NCBI GenBank assembly: GCA_963640855.1
Contig: CAVIAJ010000004.1
Coordinates: 1 to 64,000 of the forward strand
DNA from: Methanarcanum sp963640855
GTDB taxonomy: Archaea > Thermoplasmatota > Thermoplasmata > Methanomassiliicoccales > Methanomethylophilaceae
Direction of reading: 5' to 3'
DNA length: 64,000 nt
Part shown: piece after piece, positions 28,255 through 37,673 of the stretch
How positions within the stretch are numbered: position 1 is the first letter of the stretch
Layout of the letters: each line of letters starts with the position of its first letter
Made by a program: the position numbers and the translations under genes
Notes under the pieces: generated by a model
The model's input: only the letters and a program-made list of their open reading frames with translations
What the model was told of the DNA's origin: nothing
Database searches by the model: none

Positions 28255-29414
28255 TCTTTCACCCCCAGATAGTTGACTGTCTTTGCTTTTCCTGCCGCAG
28301 CGGATTCGAAGACGGACATGAACTCGTTCACGCTGACGTCCTTTCCTCCGAGACCGTAGATGAAGTTGTATGCTTTCGGTACCTTCTTGCATTCAAGAAG
28401 AACGGATGTGACTTCGGGATACATAGGGCCGTATGCACCTACGGAGAGGTGTTTGTCCATTACGATGACTCCTTTCTTACCGTCGAGAATCTTCTTGAGA
28501 TACTCTGCAGGCCACGGCCTGAAGATACGGGGCATACACGCTCCGACCTTCATTCCCTTCTCTCTGAGCCTGTCGACGGCTTCTTTCATCGTTCCGTATG
28601 AGGAACCGAGGATAACTGCGACATACTCTGCATCGCTGCACCTGTACTCCTCAACGACCTTGTATTTTCTGCCGGAAATCTTCTCGAAGTCTGCAAAGAC
28701 GTCTTCGATGACTTTCATCGATTTCTCCATCGCCTGTACCATCTGATATTTGTGCTCGAAGTAGAACTCGGGGCTATCCATCAGACCGTGCGACGTAGGG
28801 TTCTTGTAGTCAAGGAGCGGGCGGAAAGGTTTGTACTCTCCTACGAATTTCCTGACTGTAACATCATCAAGAGGCGACATCCTCTCGATTGCATGTGTAA
28901 GGATGAAACCGTCGAGGTTTGTCATAATCGGCAACTGCACATCGGGGTGCTCCGAGATCCTCGGTGCCATGATTGCGTTGTCGTATGCTTCCTGAACGTT
29001 CTCGGCAAAGATCTGAATCCATCCTGTGTCTCTTGCGGACATAACATCTCCGTGATCGTTGTGGATGTTAATCGGACCGCTGATTGTCCTGTTTGCAACG
29101 GCCATAACGATAGGTACTCTCATTGCCGATGTAATCGGAAGCATTTCCCACATGTAGGCAAGACCCTGTGAGGATGTTGCGGTGAATGTCCTTGCTCCTG
29201 CGGACGCGGATGCCGTACAGACTGTGAGTGCGGAGTGTTCCGACTCAACACAGACGAATTCCGTTCCGACGTCGCCGTCTGCGACGTAATCGGAGAACCT
29301 CTCGACGATGATGGTCTGAGGTGTGATCGGGTAAGCGGCACATACATCGGGGTCGATCTGCTTCCATGCCAATGCGACTGCACTGTCTCCGTTGATTGCA
29401 ATGTCCTTTCCCAT
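28251..29414 (-). CDS. porA: Pyruvate:ferredoxin oxidoreductase, alpha subunit
   Basis: The 387-residue chain contains the domain I motif AYPITPQTIIVERFSD, the conserved VESEHSALTVCTASASAGAR segment and a domain II ending in VIVMDKHLSVGAYGPMYPEV. It pairs with PorB to form the active site. The true start is the ATG at 29414, two bases after the porD stop; longer frames run over porD. Confidence 0.93.
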   Translation of the reverse strand: MGKDIAINGDSAVALAWKQIDPDVCAAYPITPQTIIVERFSDYVADGDVGTEFVCVESEHSALTVCTASASAGARTFTATSSQGLAYMWEMLPITSAMRVPIVMAVANRTISGPINIHNDHGDVMSARDTGWIQIFAENVQEAYDNAIMAPRISEHPDVQLPIMTNLDGFILTHAIERMSPLDDVTVRKFVGEYKPFRPLLDYKNPTSHGLMDSPEFYFEHKYQMVQAMEKSMKVIEDVFADFEKISGRKYKVVEEYRCSDAEYVAVILGSSYGTMKEAVDRLREKGMKVGACMPRIFRPWPAEYLKKILDGKKGVIVMDKHLSVGAYGPMYPEVTSVLLECKKVPKAYNFIYGLGGKDVSVNEFMSVFESAAAGKAKTVNYLGVKE

Positions 29415-29416
29415 GT

Positions 29417-29680
29417 TCAGGCCTCCTTCATTACGATGGCATCCTTGGGGCACATCTTCGCGCAGATTCCGCATCCTTTGCAGTGTGTGAGCTTGATACC
29501 TGTCATTTTGTTGTTCTCTACGAGAATACAGCTGTCGGGGCAGTAAATCCAACATGTCATGCAGTCGATGCATTTCTCCATGTCTACGACGGGAGTCAGT
29601 GATCTCCAGTCTCCTGTCTCGAACTTCTCCGCTCCGCCCCCGTTGACACGGGAGCCGATGATCATATCATTGTGATCCAT
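29417..29680 (-). CDS. porD: Pyruvate:ferredoxin oxidoreductase, delta (ferredoxin) subunit
   Basis: The 87-residue protein carries two [4Fe-4S] motifs: CIDCMTCWIYCP and CKGCGICAKMCP. It passes electrons from the active site to ferredoxin. It overlaps the porC stop by one base. Confidence 0.94.
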   Translation of the reverse strand: MDHNDMIIGSRVNGGGAEKFETGDWRSLTPVVDMEKCIDCMTCWIYCPDSCILVENNKMTGIKLTHCKGCGICAKMCPKDAIVMKEA

Positions 29681-30237
29681 CAGATTACCTCCGTGAATGC
29701 TCTGTTGAGTGCAGCGAGGTTTGCTTTGATTGCTTTCTCGTTGAGTTTACCCGTGAATTTCTGCACAATCTGATATTCCAAAGCCTCGTATGTTACGACA
29801 GGCCTGAATTTGTTCAGTGCGCCGAGCATTGCAGTATTCGCCACAGGCCTTCCGATTTCTTCCATTGAAATCTTGGTTGCATTTACCGTGTGACATTCCG
29901 CATCGGTGCCGAGTGCTTCCTTGAGCTCCTCGGGTGTTCCGGGGTAGTTAGCCAATATGATTCCTCCCTTTTTGAGGCCCTTGGCTACATCGACCTTTCC
30001 GATAAGTGTCCCATCCAATACTACGACAACGTCGGGCTCGTAGATCTGTGTGTGGATCCTGATCGGCTGTTCTGAAATCCTGGTGAACGCCCTGATGGGT
30101 GCACCCATCCTCTCGGGACCGAACTCGGGGAAGGCCTTGACATATTTGTCCTCACCGACCACGGTCTCTGCTAGGATCTCACTGGCGGTGACAACTCCCT
30201 GTCCGCCTCTTCCGTGCCAACAAATTTCTATGTCCAT
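29680..30237 (-). CDS. porC: Pyruvate:ferredoxin oxidoreductase, gamma subunit
   Basis: The 185-residue subunit opens with the family motif WHGRGGQGVVTASEILAE and has FPEFGPERMGAP near residue 40. First gene of the operon; it defines the promoter side at 30238-30508. Confidence 0.93.
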   Translation of the reverse strand: MDIEICWHGRGGQGVVTASEILAETVVGEDKYVKAFPEFGPERMGAPIRAFTRISEQPIRIHTQIYEPDVVVVLDGTLIGKVDVAKGLKKGGIILANYPGTPEELKEALGTDAECHTVNATKISMEEIGRPVANTAMLGALNKFRPVVTYEALEYQIVQKFTGKLNEKAIKANLAALNRAFTEVI

Positions 30238-30508
30238 ATTGAACCAACTGAAATATGGTAATCCTATTAATCAATATAAAGAAGATGGTTGTTATTATTC
30301 GTATATGAATAACGACGAATAACAATTATTACGTTCGTTTTTTCGGAATATCGTAAGAAATCCTATTGTAAATCGTTGTCTCACTGCGAATTATGAAATA
30401 ATTCATCGTTTGGTAAAATTCTGACAAAAACATATGCCAGATTGAAAATACCGTGTGCATTGTTGACACTGAACAATATTCGCATCAGAATACATTTCCG
30501 AAATCACA
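30238..30508. other. AT-rich intergenic region between porC and the DUF368 gene
   Basis: 271 bases without a convincing reading frame. It should hold the por promoter (AT-rich stretch at 30255-30300 on the minus strand) and the end of the DUF368 transcription unit. I see no clear hairpin or repeat. Confidence 0.5.
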
Positions 30509-31387
30509 TCATTCGGCGTTATCTGCGAGCATTTCCTGATTCTCACTCTTCTTCACGAACCATACACTCACGGCAGTACCGATGATGAATGTAATTACAG
30601 CTCCGATTGCATGGATCGGTTCGGTGATGCTGAGGCCCGAAGATAATCCGAGTGTTACGGCAGAACCTGCAGTCAGTCCGAATATAAGGAACGACGTGGT
30701 GCGGTGGTGGTGCTCCAATGCATAATTGATAATCTTCGAGAATCCGAACAGTCCCACAAGACCTCCGATTACGAGAGGTATAAGCAGAAGAAAAGGAATA
30801 TCGAAGTTACCGACGGCATTCGTGAACACGGTGAACAGTCCGAACACGATAAGCAATGTGGAGTGACTTATTCCAGGAAGAAGTGCGGATACTGCGACAA
30901 TCAATCCGATTCCGAACATTATCAACATACCTGTGAAATCCATGTTCACGGTTACCTCGGAGCCGAAACCTGAAAGTTCAAAAATAAGCATTGTGCCCAT
31001 AATTGCCAATCCAATAATAAGTGCCAGAATGTTGTATGCAGTGGGTTTCGCCTTACCTTCTTTCTCTGTAAGACGGTACACCACAGGAACCTGCCCTATA
31101 ATCAATCCCACAAAAAGAAACATTGATTCCGCGGGATAGGTATCCATCGCAATCAACAGCACCTTTGCGGAAAATACGGTGCCGATAACGACTCCTACTC
31201 CAAGGAAAAACAGGAATCCGAAATCCTTCTTCAGATAAATACGGAGTTTCGCTACGTCGCGGATAAGTCTTTCGTAAATTCCGAAACAAACACACAGTAC
31301 GGCGCCGCTGATGCCCGGAAGCATGCCGGCGGCACCAACAATCGCTCCGACAATGAGTTCTTTAATCGCTGAAGAGCAGGACTCCAT
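30509..31387 (-). CDS. DUF368 polytopic membrane protein
   Basis: The 292-residue protein has about eight hydrophobic segments and two copies of the family's PGIS motif (GMLPGISGAVLCVCFGIYE near residue 21 and ALLPGISHSTLLIVFG near 168). Members of this family were proposed to be polyprenyl-phosphate translocases in bacteria and archaea; that role is family knowledge, not shown here. It is divergent from the importer genes. Confidence 0.88.
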   Translation of the reverse strand: MESCSSAIKELIVGAIVGAAGMLPGISGAVLCVCFGIYERLIRDVAKLRIYLKKDFGFLFFLGVGVVIGTVFSAKVLLIAMDTYPAESMFLFVGLIIGQVPVVYRLTEKEGKAKPTAYNILALIIGLAIMGTMLIFELSGFGSEVTVNMDFTGMLIMFGIGLIVAVSALLPGISHSTLLIVFGLFTVFTNAVGNFDIPFLLLIPLVIGGLVGLFGFSKIINYALEHHHRTTSFLIFGLTAGSAVTLGLSSGLSITEPIHAIGAVITFIIGTAVSVWFVKKSENQEMLADNAE

Positions 31388-31468
31388 AGAAGGCCAACAG
31401 CGACTAGATATTAATCAATGACGGCTCACCGAACGGCCTCTGGAGTCCGTATTGGATGAGATACACCC

Positions 31469-31488
31469 CATTACCTCATTGGGTAATG
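31469..31488. promoter_or_regulatory. Dyad upstream of the importer operon
   Basis: Perfect arms CATTACC and GGTAATG separated by TCATTG, directly before an AT-rich TATA-like stretch (31491-31502) and 36 bases from the first start codon. Position fits an operator for the ABC importer. Confidence 0.5.
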
Positions 31489-31523
31489 TTCGTTTTTAAT
31501 AATCAATCATGATTTGTTAATTC

Positions 31524-32624
31524 ATGGAAACACAAATGAAGAAAATCGTTGCAATTGCAGCGATTATCATACTGGCGGTTGCGGCGGTCGCAGCCATAAG
31601 CGTTACCGGTAATGAGGATAAAAAGGAAGGAAAGTCCGTTACCGACATACGCGGAAGAACGGTCGCTCTGCCTGATAGCGTGAATAAAGTGGTTTGTCTC
31701 GCTGCAGGATCGTTAAGACTTGTGGAATACATGGGTGCGATTGACAAAGTAGTGGGTATCGACAGCAAAGACAGCGAAACCACTGCAAATTACTACAAAG
31801 CAACGTATCATATCGCATATAACACAAGAAATATCGCCAACATAGGCAGTGCAGAAAGTTTTAAGAAAATAATCGCAACCGGTGCCGACGTTATCATTTC
31901 GTCGAACACCGACAGCGGCGAATTGGATGATCTTCAGCAGAAAACGGGAATCGCCGTCGTAGGAATCAACGCCGAAGGTAACGTTACGGTAGGCGGAGAG
32001 ACATTCAACAACAACATCAGACTCCTCGGAAAAGTGCTCGGCAAAGAAGACCGTGCGGAAGAACTTATCAACGGAGTTGTTTCGATCGTCAAAGAAATCA
32101 CCGAAATGAAAGAGAAATCCGCCCATACAAAGGATGCGAAATGCTACATCGGCGGAATGTTCTACTATATGAAGGGAAACCTCTACACAACAAGCGGTAA
32201 CTTCGAACCGTTCACACTCACAGGTGTGACGAATGTTATGGAAGACATAAACGGAAACCCGTATGACACCGTGGTCAAAGAGGTTGTAAAAGCCGATCCC
32301 GATTATATGTTCGTAGACAGCATGACATTGGCAAACTCGGAAAAACTCTTCAAAGAAGACCTTGAGAAGGGACTGAAGGATGTCACTGCGGTAAAGAACG
32401 GCAACGTCTATTCTCTGTTTGTAGAGAAATACTACGGAACGAACTGGGAATCCGAGCTGATGAATGCATATTATATCGGAAACATTATCGACCCTACCGC
32501 ATTCGACTGTGATGCAAAGGAAAAATCGAATCAGGTTCTCAGACTGTTCTACTCCGACAGCGAGATTACAGTGGATGATTTAGTTGAAAAACAGGGTTCC
32601 GGAGCAGGCAAACTGAATTGGTGA
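31524..32624 (+). CDS. Metal-chelate/corrinoid-type ABC importer, substrate-binding protein
   Basis: The 366-residue protein has an N-terminal membrane/signal segment (IVAIAAIIILAVAAVAAISV) and a periplasmic-binding fold of the FepB/BtuF type (TDIRGRTVALPDSVNKVVCL, then VVGIDSK and IGSAESFKKIIATGADVII). It captures the ligand outside the cell for the permease and ATPase encoded downstream. Ligand may be an iron chelate, a corrinoid or another metallophore; the nearby corrinoid methyltransferases make a corrinoid attractive but unproven. Confidence 0.85.
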   Translation: METQMKKIVAIAAIIILAVAAVAAISVTGNEDKKEGKSVTDIRGRTVALPDSVNKVVCLAAGSLRLVEYMGAIDKVVGIDSKDSETTANYYKATYHIAYNTRNIANIGSAESFKKIIATGADVIISSNTDSGELDDLQQKTGIAVVGINAEGNVTVGGETFNNNIRLLGKVLGKEDRAEELINGVVSIVKEITEMKEKSAHTKDAKCYIGGMFYYMKGNLYTTSGNFEPFTLTGVTNVMEDINGNPYDTVVKEVVKADPDYMFVDSMTLANSEKLFKEDLEKGLKDVTAVKNGNVYSLFVEKYYGTNWESELMNAYYIGNIIDPTAFDCDAKEKSNQVLRLFYSDSEITVDDLVEKQGSGAGKLNW

Positions 32625-32628
32625 AAGA

Positions 32629-33699
32629 ATGGATTACAGGATTTACGATCAGGATGATGAGACGACAGAATCGGAATCGTCGTACAGAGAGAATGTCTGC
32701 AGAAAGAGAAAATGGATGGCTGTCATCCTTCTTTCTCTCATCCTCATCACCCTGCTCTCCCTGTATATCGGAAATCCCGACTATTCGGTTGCGGACATCA
32801 CAGGCGCCATATTTACGATGGATAAAACGTCCGAGATCGGAAAATTCGTCTGGAATATCGACCTTCCCATCGCCGTTGCTGCAATTGTTGCGGGTGCCGC
32901 ACTGTCGCTTGCGGGTGCCGCAATGCAGTGTATCCTGAGGAATCCGCTTGCATCGCCGTATACATTGGGAATATCCAATGCCGCAGCCTTCGGTGCTGCG
33001 GCATCGATTCTCTTCTTCACGGGATCGATGACGTTCGGAACGGTAAACGGTTACATTACGCCCGTCTGCGCTTTCATTATGGCGATACTCGCAACGGGAA
33101 TGATACTGTTCCTCACCAAAGTCACCAAAACATCTTCGGAAACGATGATTCTTGCGGGTATAGCGGTAAGTGCGATATTCTCCGCGGGAATGACACTGAT
33201 GCAGTATCTTGCCGACTCCGTACAACTGAGCCAGATAGTGTCATGGACATTCGGTTCCGTTTCATACACCTCATGGAGTTGGGATATCGTTCTGATTGCC
33301 GTGACTGCGGTTGCCGGTGTGTATTTCTATGCCTCGAGATGGGATATGAATGCAATGAATTCTGGCGACGAAGTCGCAAAAGGATTGGGTGTCAACACAG
33401 ACAGATTCCTCGTAGTCGGAATGACCGTTGCCGCCGTAATTACGGCATTTGTGGTATCTCAGTTCGGTGTGATTTCCTTCGTAGGACTTCTCGGACCGCA
33501 TATCGCACGTACGATGGTCGGAGAGGATCACAAAGCACTGATTCCCATGTCGATGCTTACGGGTGCGTTGCTGCTTCTTACGGCAAACGTAATCGCACGT
33601 AACATTATCCTTCCCGCGGTGTTACCTGTAGGATTACTCACGTCGCTTATAGGCGGCCCTGCTTTCATTATCATGCTCATAAGGAGGTACAGAACGTAA
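32629..33699 (+). CDS. FecCD/BtuC-type ABC permease
   Basis: The 356-residue protein has about ten transmembrane helices and the family signatures LSLAGAAMQCILRNPLASPY and GVISFVGLLGPHIARTMVG. It begins four bases after the binding-protein gene and its stop overlaps the ATPase start by one base. The N-terminal 30 residues are acidic and cytoplasmic. Confidence 0.9.
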   Translation: MDYRIYDQDDETTESESSYRENVCRKRKWMAVILLSLILITLLSLYIGNPDYSVADITGAIFTMDKTSEIGKFVWNIDLPIAVAAIVAGAALSLAGAAMQCILRNPLASPYTLGISNAAAFGAAASILFFTGSMTFGTVNGYITPVCAFIMAILATGMILFLTKVTKTSSETMILAGIAVSAIFSAGMTLMQYLADSVQLSQIVSWTFGSVSYTSWSWDIVLIAVTAVAGVYFYASRWDMNAMNSGDEVAKGLGVNTDRFLVVGMTVAAVITAFVVSQFGVISFVGLLGPHIARTMVGEDHKALIPMSMLTGALLLLTANVIARNIILPAVLPVGLLTSLIGGPAFIIMLIRRYRT

Positions 33700-35099
33700 T
33701 GAGGCTCAGAATATCGGATGTCGGGTTTGATTACGACGGAGGCCGCGACATACTTTCAGGTGTTTCCTTCGAAGCGGATAGAGGAGACATTGTTTCCATT
33801 CTCGGGCCTAACGGTGCGGGAAAAACAACTCTCCTGAAATGCATCAATAACATTCACACTCCGAAGAAAGGTACTATAACAATCGATGACGAAGACATTT
33901 CCAAATACTCAAGAAACGACATAGCCAGAGCGATAGGATATGTACCTCAGAGATCACACGTTTCCGGCAACACGGTTTTTGAATCCATCCTCGTCGGACG
34001 CAAACCGCACATTACATGGGATATTACCGACAGAGATCTGAAGTTGGTAGGACGTATCATCGACATCATGGAACTCAATTCCATCTCAGACAAGCCCGTA
34101 AACGAGATTTCAGGCGGAGAATATCAGATGGTTCAGATTGCACGTGCCGTCGCACAGCAGCCGAAGGTTATGCTGTTGGACGAACCCACAAGCAATCTCG
34201 ACATCAAGAATCAATACGAGGTAATGCACAGGCTGTTCCACATCATCAAAGAGAACGGAATATGTGCCGTTATGACGAATCACGATCTCAATCTGGCACT
34301 TAGGTTCAGCAACCGTTTCATACTTATGAAAGATGGTAAAATCTTCGCTGCAGGAGGGGATGAAATAATCACTCCCGAGAACATACACGAAGTGTACGGA
34401 ATCGATGTTACCGTAGGCGAAGTGAACTCTTACAAAGTCGTAGTTCCCAATGAATTGCAGCATCTGCTCTCTCCGAAAGTGAAAGAATTCCTCAGCAAGA
34501 GGAAGAAAAATCCGAAACAGGTGGACTTCTTCAACGAGAAAGCGGGGACGTGGGATGAGACGTCGGTACATGACATGTCCAAAGTAGAGTATATCACAAA
34601 TCTTCTCGACATCAGAGAGAACAGTAAAATTCTCGATGTAGGGACGGGAACGGGCGTGATGATTCCGGGCTATCTCTCAAGAATCGTAGACGGGCATGTG
34701 AATGCGATAGATTATTCGGAGAACATGATTGACGTCGCACGCTCCAAATATCCCGAATCGGAGAAGCTTTCATTCACCGTAAGAGACATCTACAGACTTC
34801 AGGAAAGGGATGCCTACGACCGTATCGTATGCTACTCCTGCTTCCCCCATTTCCCCGATCCAATGGAGGCAATACATGTGCTCTCACACGCTCTCAGAAA
34901 GGGAGGAACACTGACTGTGGCACATTCATCTTCCAAGGATCATATCAATATGGTGCACAGTACTGGAGGGGAGGAAATCTGCAACGATTATCTTCCCGAA
35001 TTGGATGTAATGAGCGAGATGTTCTCCGCACACAACCTCGATATCGTGTTCACGCGCGATGATGAAGAATATTACATCGTAATCGGAAGAAAGCGCTGA
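33699..35099 (+). CDS. ABC importer ATPase fused to a SAM-dependent methyltransferase
   Basis: Residues 1 to about 250 are a complete ABC ATPase of the FepC/BtuD type: Walker A GPNGAGKT (36-43), signature SGGE (138-141), Walker B VMLLDEPTS (157-165) and the switch histidine NHD. A linker leads to a class I methyltransferase: VDFFNEKAGTWDE, SAM motif ILDVGTGTGV (311-320), motif II acidic AIDYS and a later post-motif HALRKGGTLTVAHSS. The join is in one uninterrupted frame of 466 residues. It implies that uptake is coupled to methylation of the imported ligand or a related molecule. The stop abuts the convergent transposase-like gene with no gap. Confidence 0.9.
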   Translation: MRLRISDVGFDYDGGRDILSGVSFEADRGDIVSILGPNGAGKTTLLKCINNIHTPKKGTITIDDEDISKYSRNDIARAIGYVPQRSHVSGNTVFESILVGRKPHITWDITDRDLKLVGRIIDIMELNSISDKPVNEISGGEYQMVQIARAVAQQPKVMLLDEPTSNLDIKNQYEVMHRLFHIIKENGICAVMTNHDLNLALRFSNRFILMKDGKIFAAGGDEIITPENIHEVYGIDVTVGEVNSYKVVVPNELQHLLSPKVKEFLSKRKKNPKQVDFFNEKAGTWDETSVHDMSKVEYITNLLDIRENSKILDVGTGTGVMIPGYLSRIVDGHVNAIDYSENMIDVARSKYPESEKLSFTVRDIYRLQERDAYDRIVCYSCFPHFPDPMEAIHVLSHALRKGGTLTVAHSSSKDHINMVHSTGGEEICNDYLPELDVMSEMFSAHNLDIVFTRDDEEYYIVIGRKR

Positions 35100-36542
35100 T
35101 CATCCCTGCAGAAGGTTCACAATCCTCTTTTGGATATCGGACATCTGCACCTCATCGGCACCTTTCTTCCACGGATCCTTGATCTGCTTGATATCGCTCA
35201 GTGCAATCAATGCTTCGTCTACGGTGATACCCGTACCCTCAATCCTTCCCCATATAGCCGTCCTTATGACAAGCACAAGGAACTGAATGAAGTAACGGTA
35301 TTCGATGTTCTTGGATATATACAGTTTAAGGGACATAAGATCGGTATCGTTGGAAAGGTTGTCGAAAGTCCTTTCCGTATTGTCCCTTACTCTCAGCATA
35401 TGCAGTGCTTTCATGGCATCCTTTTCGGTGTTCGAAATAATAATGTCAAATCCGAAATCGGATGTTTTCTTCATGATAGCTTCACTGTTCAGTTCGTAAG
35501 AATCTTTGGTGACGAGGAAGAATTCCCTGTAATATCTGAGGTGCTCTCTCACGATATGTCCCGATGCGATTTCCGCCCTGAATTTCTCAATCTGCGAAAG
35601 AAAGATCGCGCCCCCCATTTCAGCCACGGCGGGATCGTGAAAAATGTGAATGTATTCCCTCTTACCGTTCACCGTACGCGTGACCGTTCTGTTGGTTGTA
35701 ACCCTGTGCTCGGAACTGTCTCCGTACATCTCCCTTCCGTATGCAGAGATAATGTTTCTGTACAGATCGGTATCGCTTCTGATACGCATGGTAAATCCGA
35801 TACCGGAAGATCTGAGATTTTCGAGATACTGTTCGTTTCCCTTCGTAACTCCGAATACATAGGATATATCGTCATCCTGCATCCATTCGTTGATTTCCGT
35901 ATCCGATACCGTATTATCGGAAACGTCGAAAGGAACACGGTGACGTCTGTAATAAACGGGGAGCGAAGAAGAAAGACTGAAAATAACTTCGGATTCCGTT
36001 GTCTGAGGTCCCGAGAACATTCCCGAGTCGACGTATGCCGAAAGGTTCCTTGTGTCGAACATATCATAGGAGGAAAGAATCATCCTGATGTGCCCTCCGC
36101 CTGTGTTGATCTTTCCCCAGACCCTGAAAAACGAATCTATGTTTTCTTCTTTTAAGGAATGGAATATCGCCGTCATAACCTTCGGAGAAGGCAGATTGTC
36201 GTGCTTGACGGAAGAAAGGATACTTCCTCCGAAAAGGGAAAGAATCGCCGCATTGTAAATGAACGTCCATGATTCCGGAAATGCTACTTTCAGCGATTCC
36301 CTCAGTCCGATTTCTCTTGTGATGATTTCCACAATTCCGAAACCGCTGTTTCCTATCAGATTTACGGGCGGTTTCTCCCTCTTCTCGCGGTTCGGAAGAA
36401 TCTCACCTGTATACGGGTCGAGATGGCCGACACATCTCCTCTTGTAGACATACTCTCCCTTGGCGGTGTCGTAGACCTTCTCATTGACGTAAGCGTAGAT
36501 CTTTCCGCTCTTTTTGTTCTTCAGGAGGACCACGGAAGTCAT
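35100..36542 (-). CDS. IS1634-like transposase protein lacking the second catalytic aspartate
   Basis: The 480-residue protein matches the general plan of IS1634/IS4-type DDE transposases: N-terminal IYAYVNEKVYD and CVGHLDPYTGEILPN, a first acidic site SSYD (D160), and the helix RDNTERTFDNL with E390. The segment equivalent to the usual V-L-D-R-G-F reads VFGVTKG (G231), so the second aspartate is missing. No terminal inverted repeats or target duplication are visible: the gene ends flush with the fusion gene. A short dyad abuts its start codon. Probably inactive or domesticated. Confidence 0.75.
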   Translation of the reverse strand: MTSVVLLKNKKSGKIYAYVNEKVYDTAKGEYVYKRRCVGHLDPYTGEILPNREKREKPPVNLIGNSGFGIVEIITREIGLRESLKVAFPESWTFIYNAAILSLFGGSILSSVKHDNLPSPKVMTAIFHSLKEENIDSFFRVWGKINTGGGHIRMILSSYDMFDTRNLSAYVDSGMFSGPQTTESEVIFSLSSSLPVYYRRHRVPFDVSDNTVSDTEINEWMQDDDISYVFGVTKGNEQYLENLRSSGIGFTMRIRSDTDLYRNIISAYGREMYGDSSEHRVTTNRTVTRTVNGKREYIHIFHDPAVAEMGGAIFLSQIEKFRAEIASGHIVREHLRYYREFFLVTKDSYELNSEAIMKKTSDFGFDIIISNTEKDAMKALHMLRVRDNTERTFDNLSNDTDLMSLKLYISKNIEYRYFIQFLVLVIRTAIWGRIEGTGITVDEALIALSDIKQIKDPWKKGADEVQMSDIQKRIVNLLQG

Positions 36543-36544
36543 AA

Positions 36545-36567
36545 TTGTATAATTCAGTATTATACAA
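36545..36567. promoter_or_regulatory. Perfect dyad abutting the transposase-like start codon
   Basis: Nine-base arms TTGTATAAT and ATTATACAA with five bases between, two bases upstream of the ATG. Could be an autoregulatory operator. Confidence 0.55.
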
Positions 36568-36600
36568 AAAGTTTTTTATTTATACATAGCAAAAACACCG

Positions 36601-36619
36601 ATTTTACCCTCTGTAAAAT
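36601..36619. promoter_or_regulatory. Second dyad in the mtaC upstream region
   Basis: Arms ATTTTAC and GTAAAAT around CCTCT. It lies in the 343-base gap between the divergent transposase-like gene and mtaC; no gene is supported in this gap. Confidence 0.4.
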
Positions 36620-36751
36620 GACATATTTTGACCTATGATCCCCTGTTTTCGGAGGTATAGATGTCTACCCAATAATATAAAGAATAGAAAGAAAGGGACA
36701 ACTCATCCGACAGAGATTACAGTTCATACCAAACCCGACATTGATAATAGG

Positions 36752-36764
36752 AAAATTTTAAATA
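36752..36764 (+). promoter_or_regulatory. Probable BRE/TATA of the mtaCB operon
   Basis: AAAATTTTAAATA, a purine-rich element followed by a TATA-like box. It predicts a start of transcription near 36788 and a leader of about 98 bases before mtaC. Confidence 0.5.
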
Positions 36765-36838
36765 CTTATTTAATGGAGGCCCAAGTTGAAAAGTTACGGT
36801 GGTTTAAATTCATTCAACGGAAATGACAATACCGTCAA

Positions 36839-36875
36839 GTGAGAAACGGACCGCAAGGAACGGATCTCACGGAGG
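36839..36875 (+). promoter_or_regulatory. Leader hairpin next to the mtaC ribosome site
   Basis: Arms GTGAGA (36839-36844) and TCTCAC (36865-36870), enclosing a small CC-GCAA-GG hairpin, end exactly where the ribosome site GGAGG (36871-36875) begins. Such placement could modulate translation. Confidence 0.35.
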
Positions 36876-36885
36876 AAATGATAGC

Positions 36886-37671
36886 ATGATGTTTGACACA
36901 TCGAAGTTGGACTATACTTTCATCCTCAGACGCTACGACGCAGAGTCTGAGAATGAAAACACGCCTGAAGCAATCGCAGCAAAGATGCTTCCCACGGACC
37001 CCGTCCTCAAGGAAGTCGCCAGCGCTGTTTTGTACATGAAATTCAAAGAGATCGGACCTGTCGTCACAAACGCACTGAAGACAGTCGCACCTCTTGACGT
37101 AATCAACAAGGGACTTGTTGCCGGTATGGAGATCGTCGGTGTTCTCTACGCACAGCACATCTACTACCTCCCCGAGATTATGATGGCTGCAAAAGTCATG
37201 GAAGTCGGAATCGCAATCGCAGAGAAGCAGATCCCCGGCGGAAGGACAACAAAAGGAAAGGTTGTCATGCACGCAGCAGAGGGAGACCCGCACGACATCG
37301 GAAAGAACATCGCAGCAGTTATGATGAGATCATCCGGATTCACAGTCGTCGATATGGGTAAGGATGTTGCAGTTACCGACCTCGTCGACAAAGTCGTCGA
37401 AGAGAAGCCCTTCCTCGTAACCGGAACAGCACTCATGACCACAACAATGTCCGCATTCCCCAGGGCAGCAAAGATCCTCCAGGAGAAAGGCGTCAACATT
37501 CCGTTCATGGCAGCCGGAGGAGCAGTCAACAGAGACTTCGCAGAGTCTTTCGACCTCGGAATCTACTCGGAGAAAGCACCCCAGACACCTCTGATCGCAG
37601 ACAAGATCCTTGCAGGATACGACTGGAAGAAGATCAGGGAAGAATGGGACGAAATCGTAGGAGGCGAATGA
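36886..37671 (+). CDS. mtaC: Methanol corrinoid protein
   Basis: MtaC carries the cobamide that is methylated by MtaB and demethylated by MtaA. The 261-residue product has the N-terminal helical cap and the B12 motif GDPHDIGKN with His136 as lower ligand, then the TGTALMTTTM and GGAVNRDFA parts of the Rossmann fold. I chose the ATG at 36886, ten bases after GGAGG; an upstream in-frame ATG at 36823 lies in the leader. mtaB follows three bases later. Confidence 0.96.
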   Translation: MMFDTSKLDYTFILRRYDAESENENTPEAIAAKMLPTDPVLKEVASAVLYMKFKEIGPVVTNALKTVAPLDVINKGLVAGMEIVGVLYAQHIYYLPEIMMAAKVMEVGIAIAEKQIPGGRTTKGKVVMHAAEGDPHDIGKNIAAVMMRSSGFTVVDMGKDVAVTDLVDKVVEEKPFLVTGTALMTTTMSAFPRAAKILQEKGVNIPFMAAGGAVNRDFAESFDLGIYSEKAPQTPLIADKILAGYDWKKIREEWDEIVGGE

Positions 37672-37673
37672 AC

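Noticed and set aside
36635..36826. Short frame upstream of mtaC (ends with MEAQVEKLRWFKFIQRK)
   Set aside because: It begins before the predicted start of transcription and has no supporting ribosome site of its own that fits.
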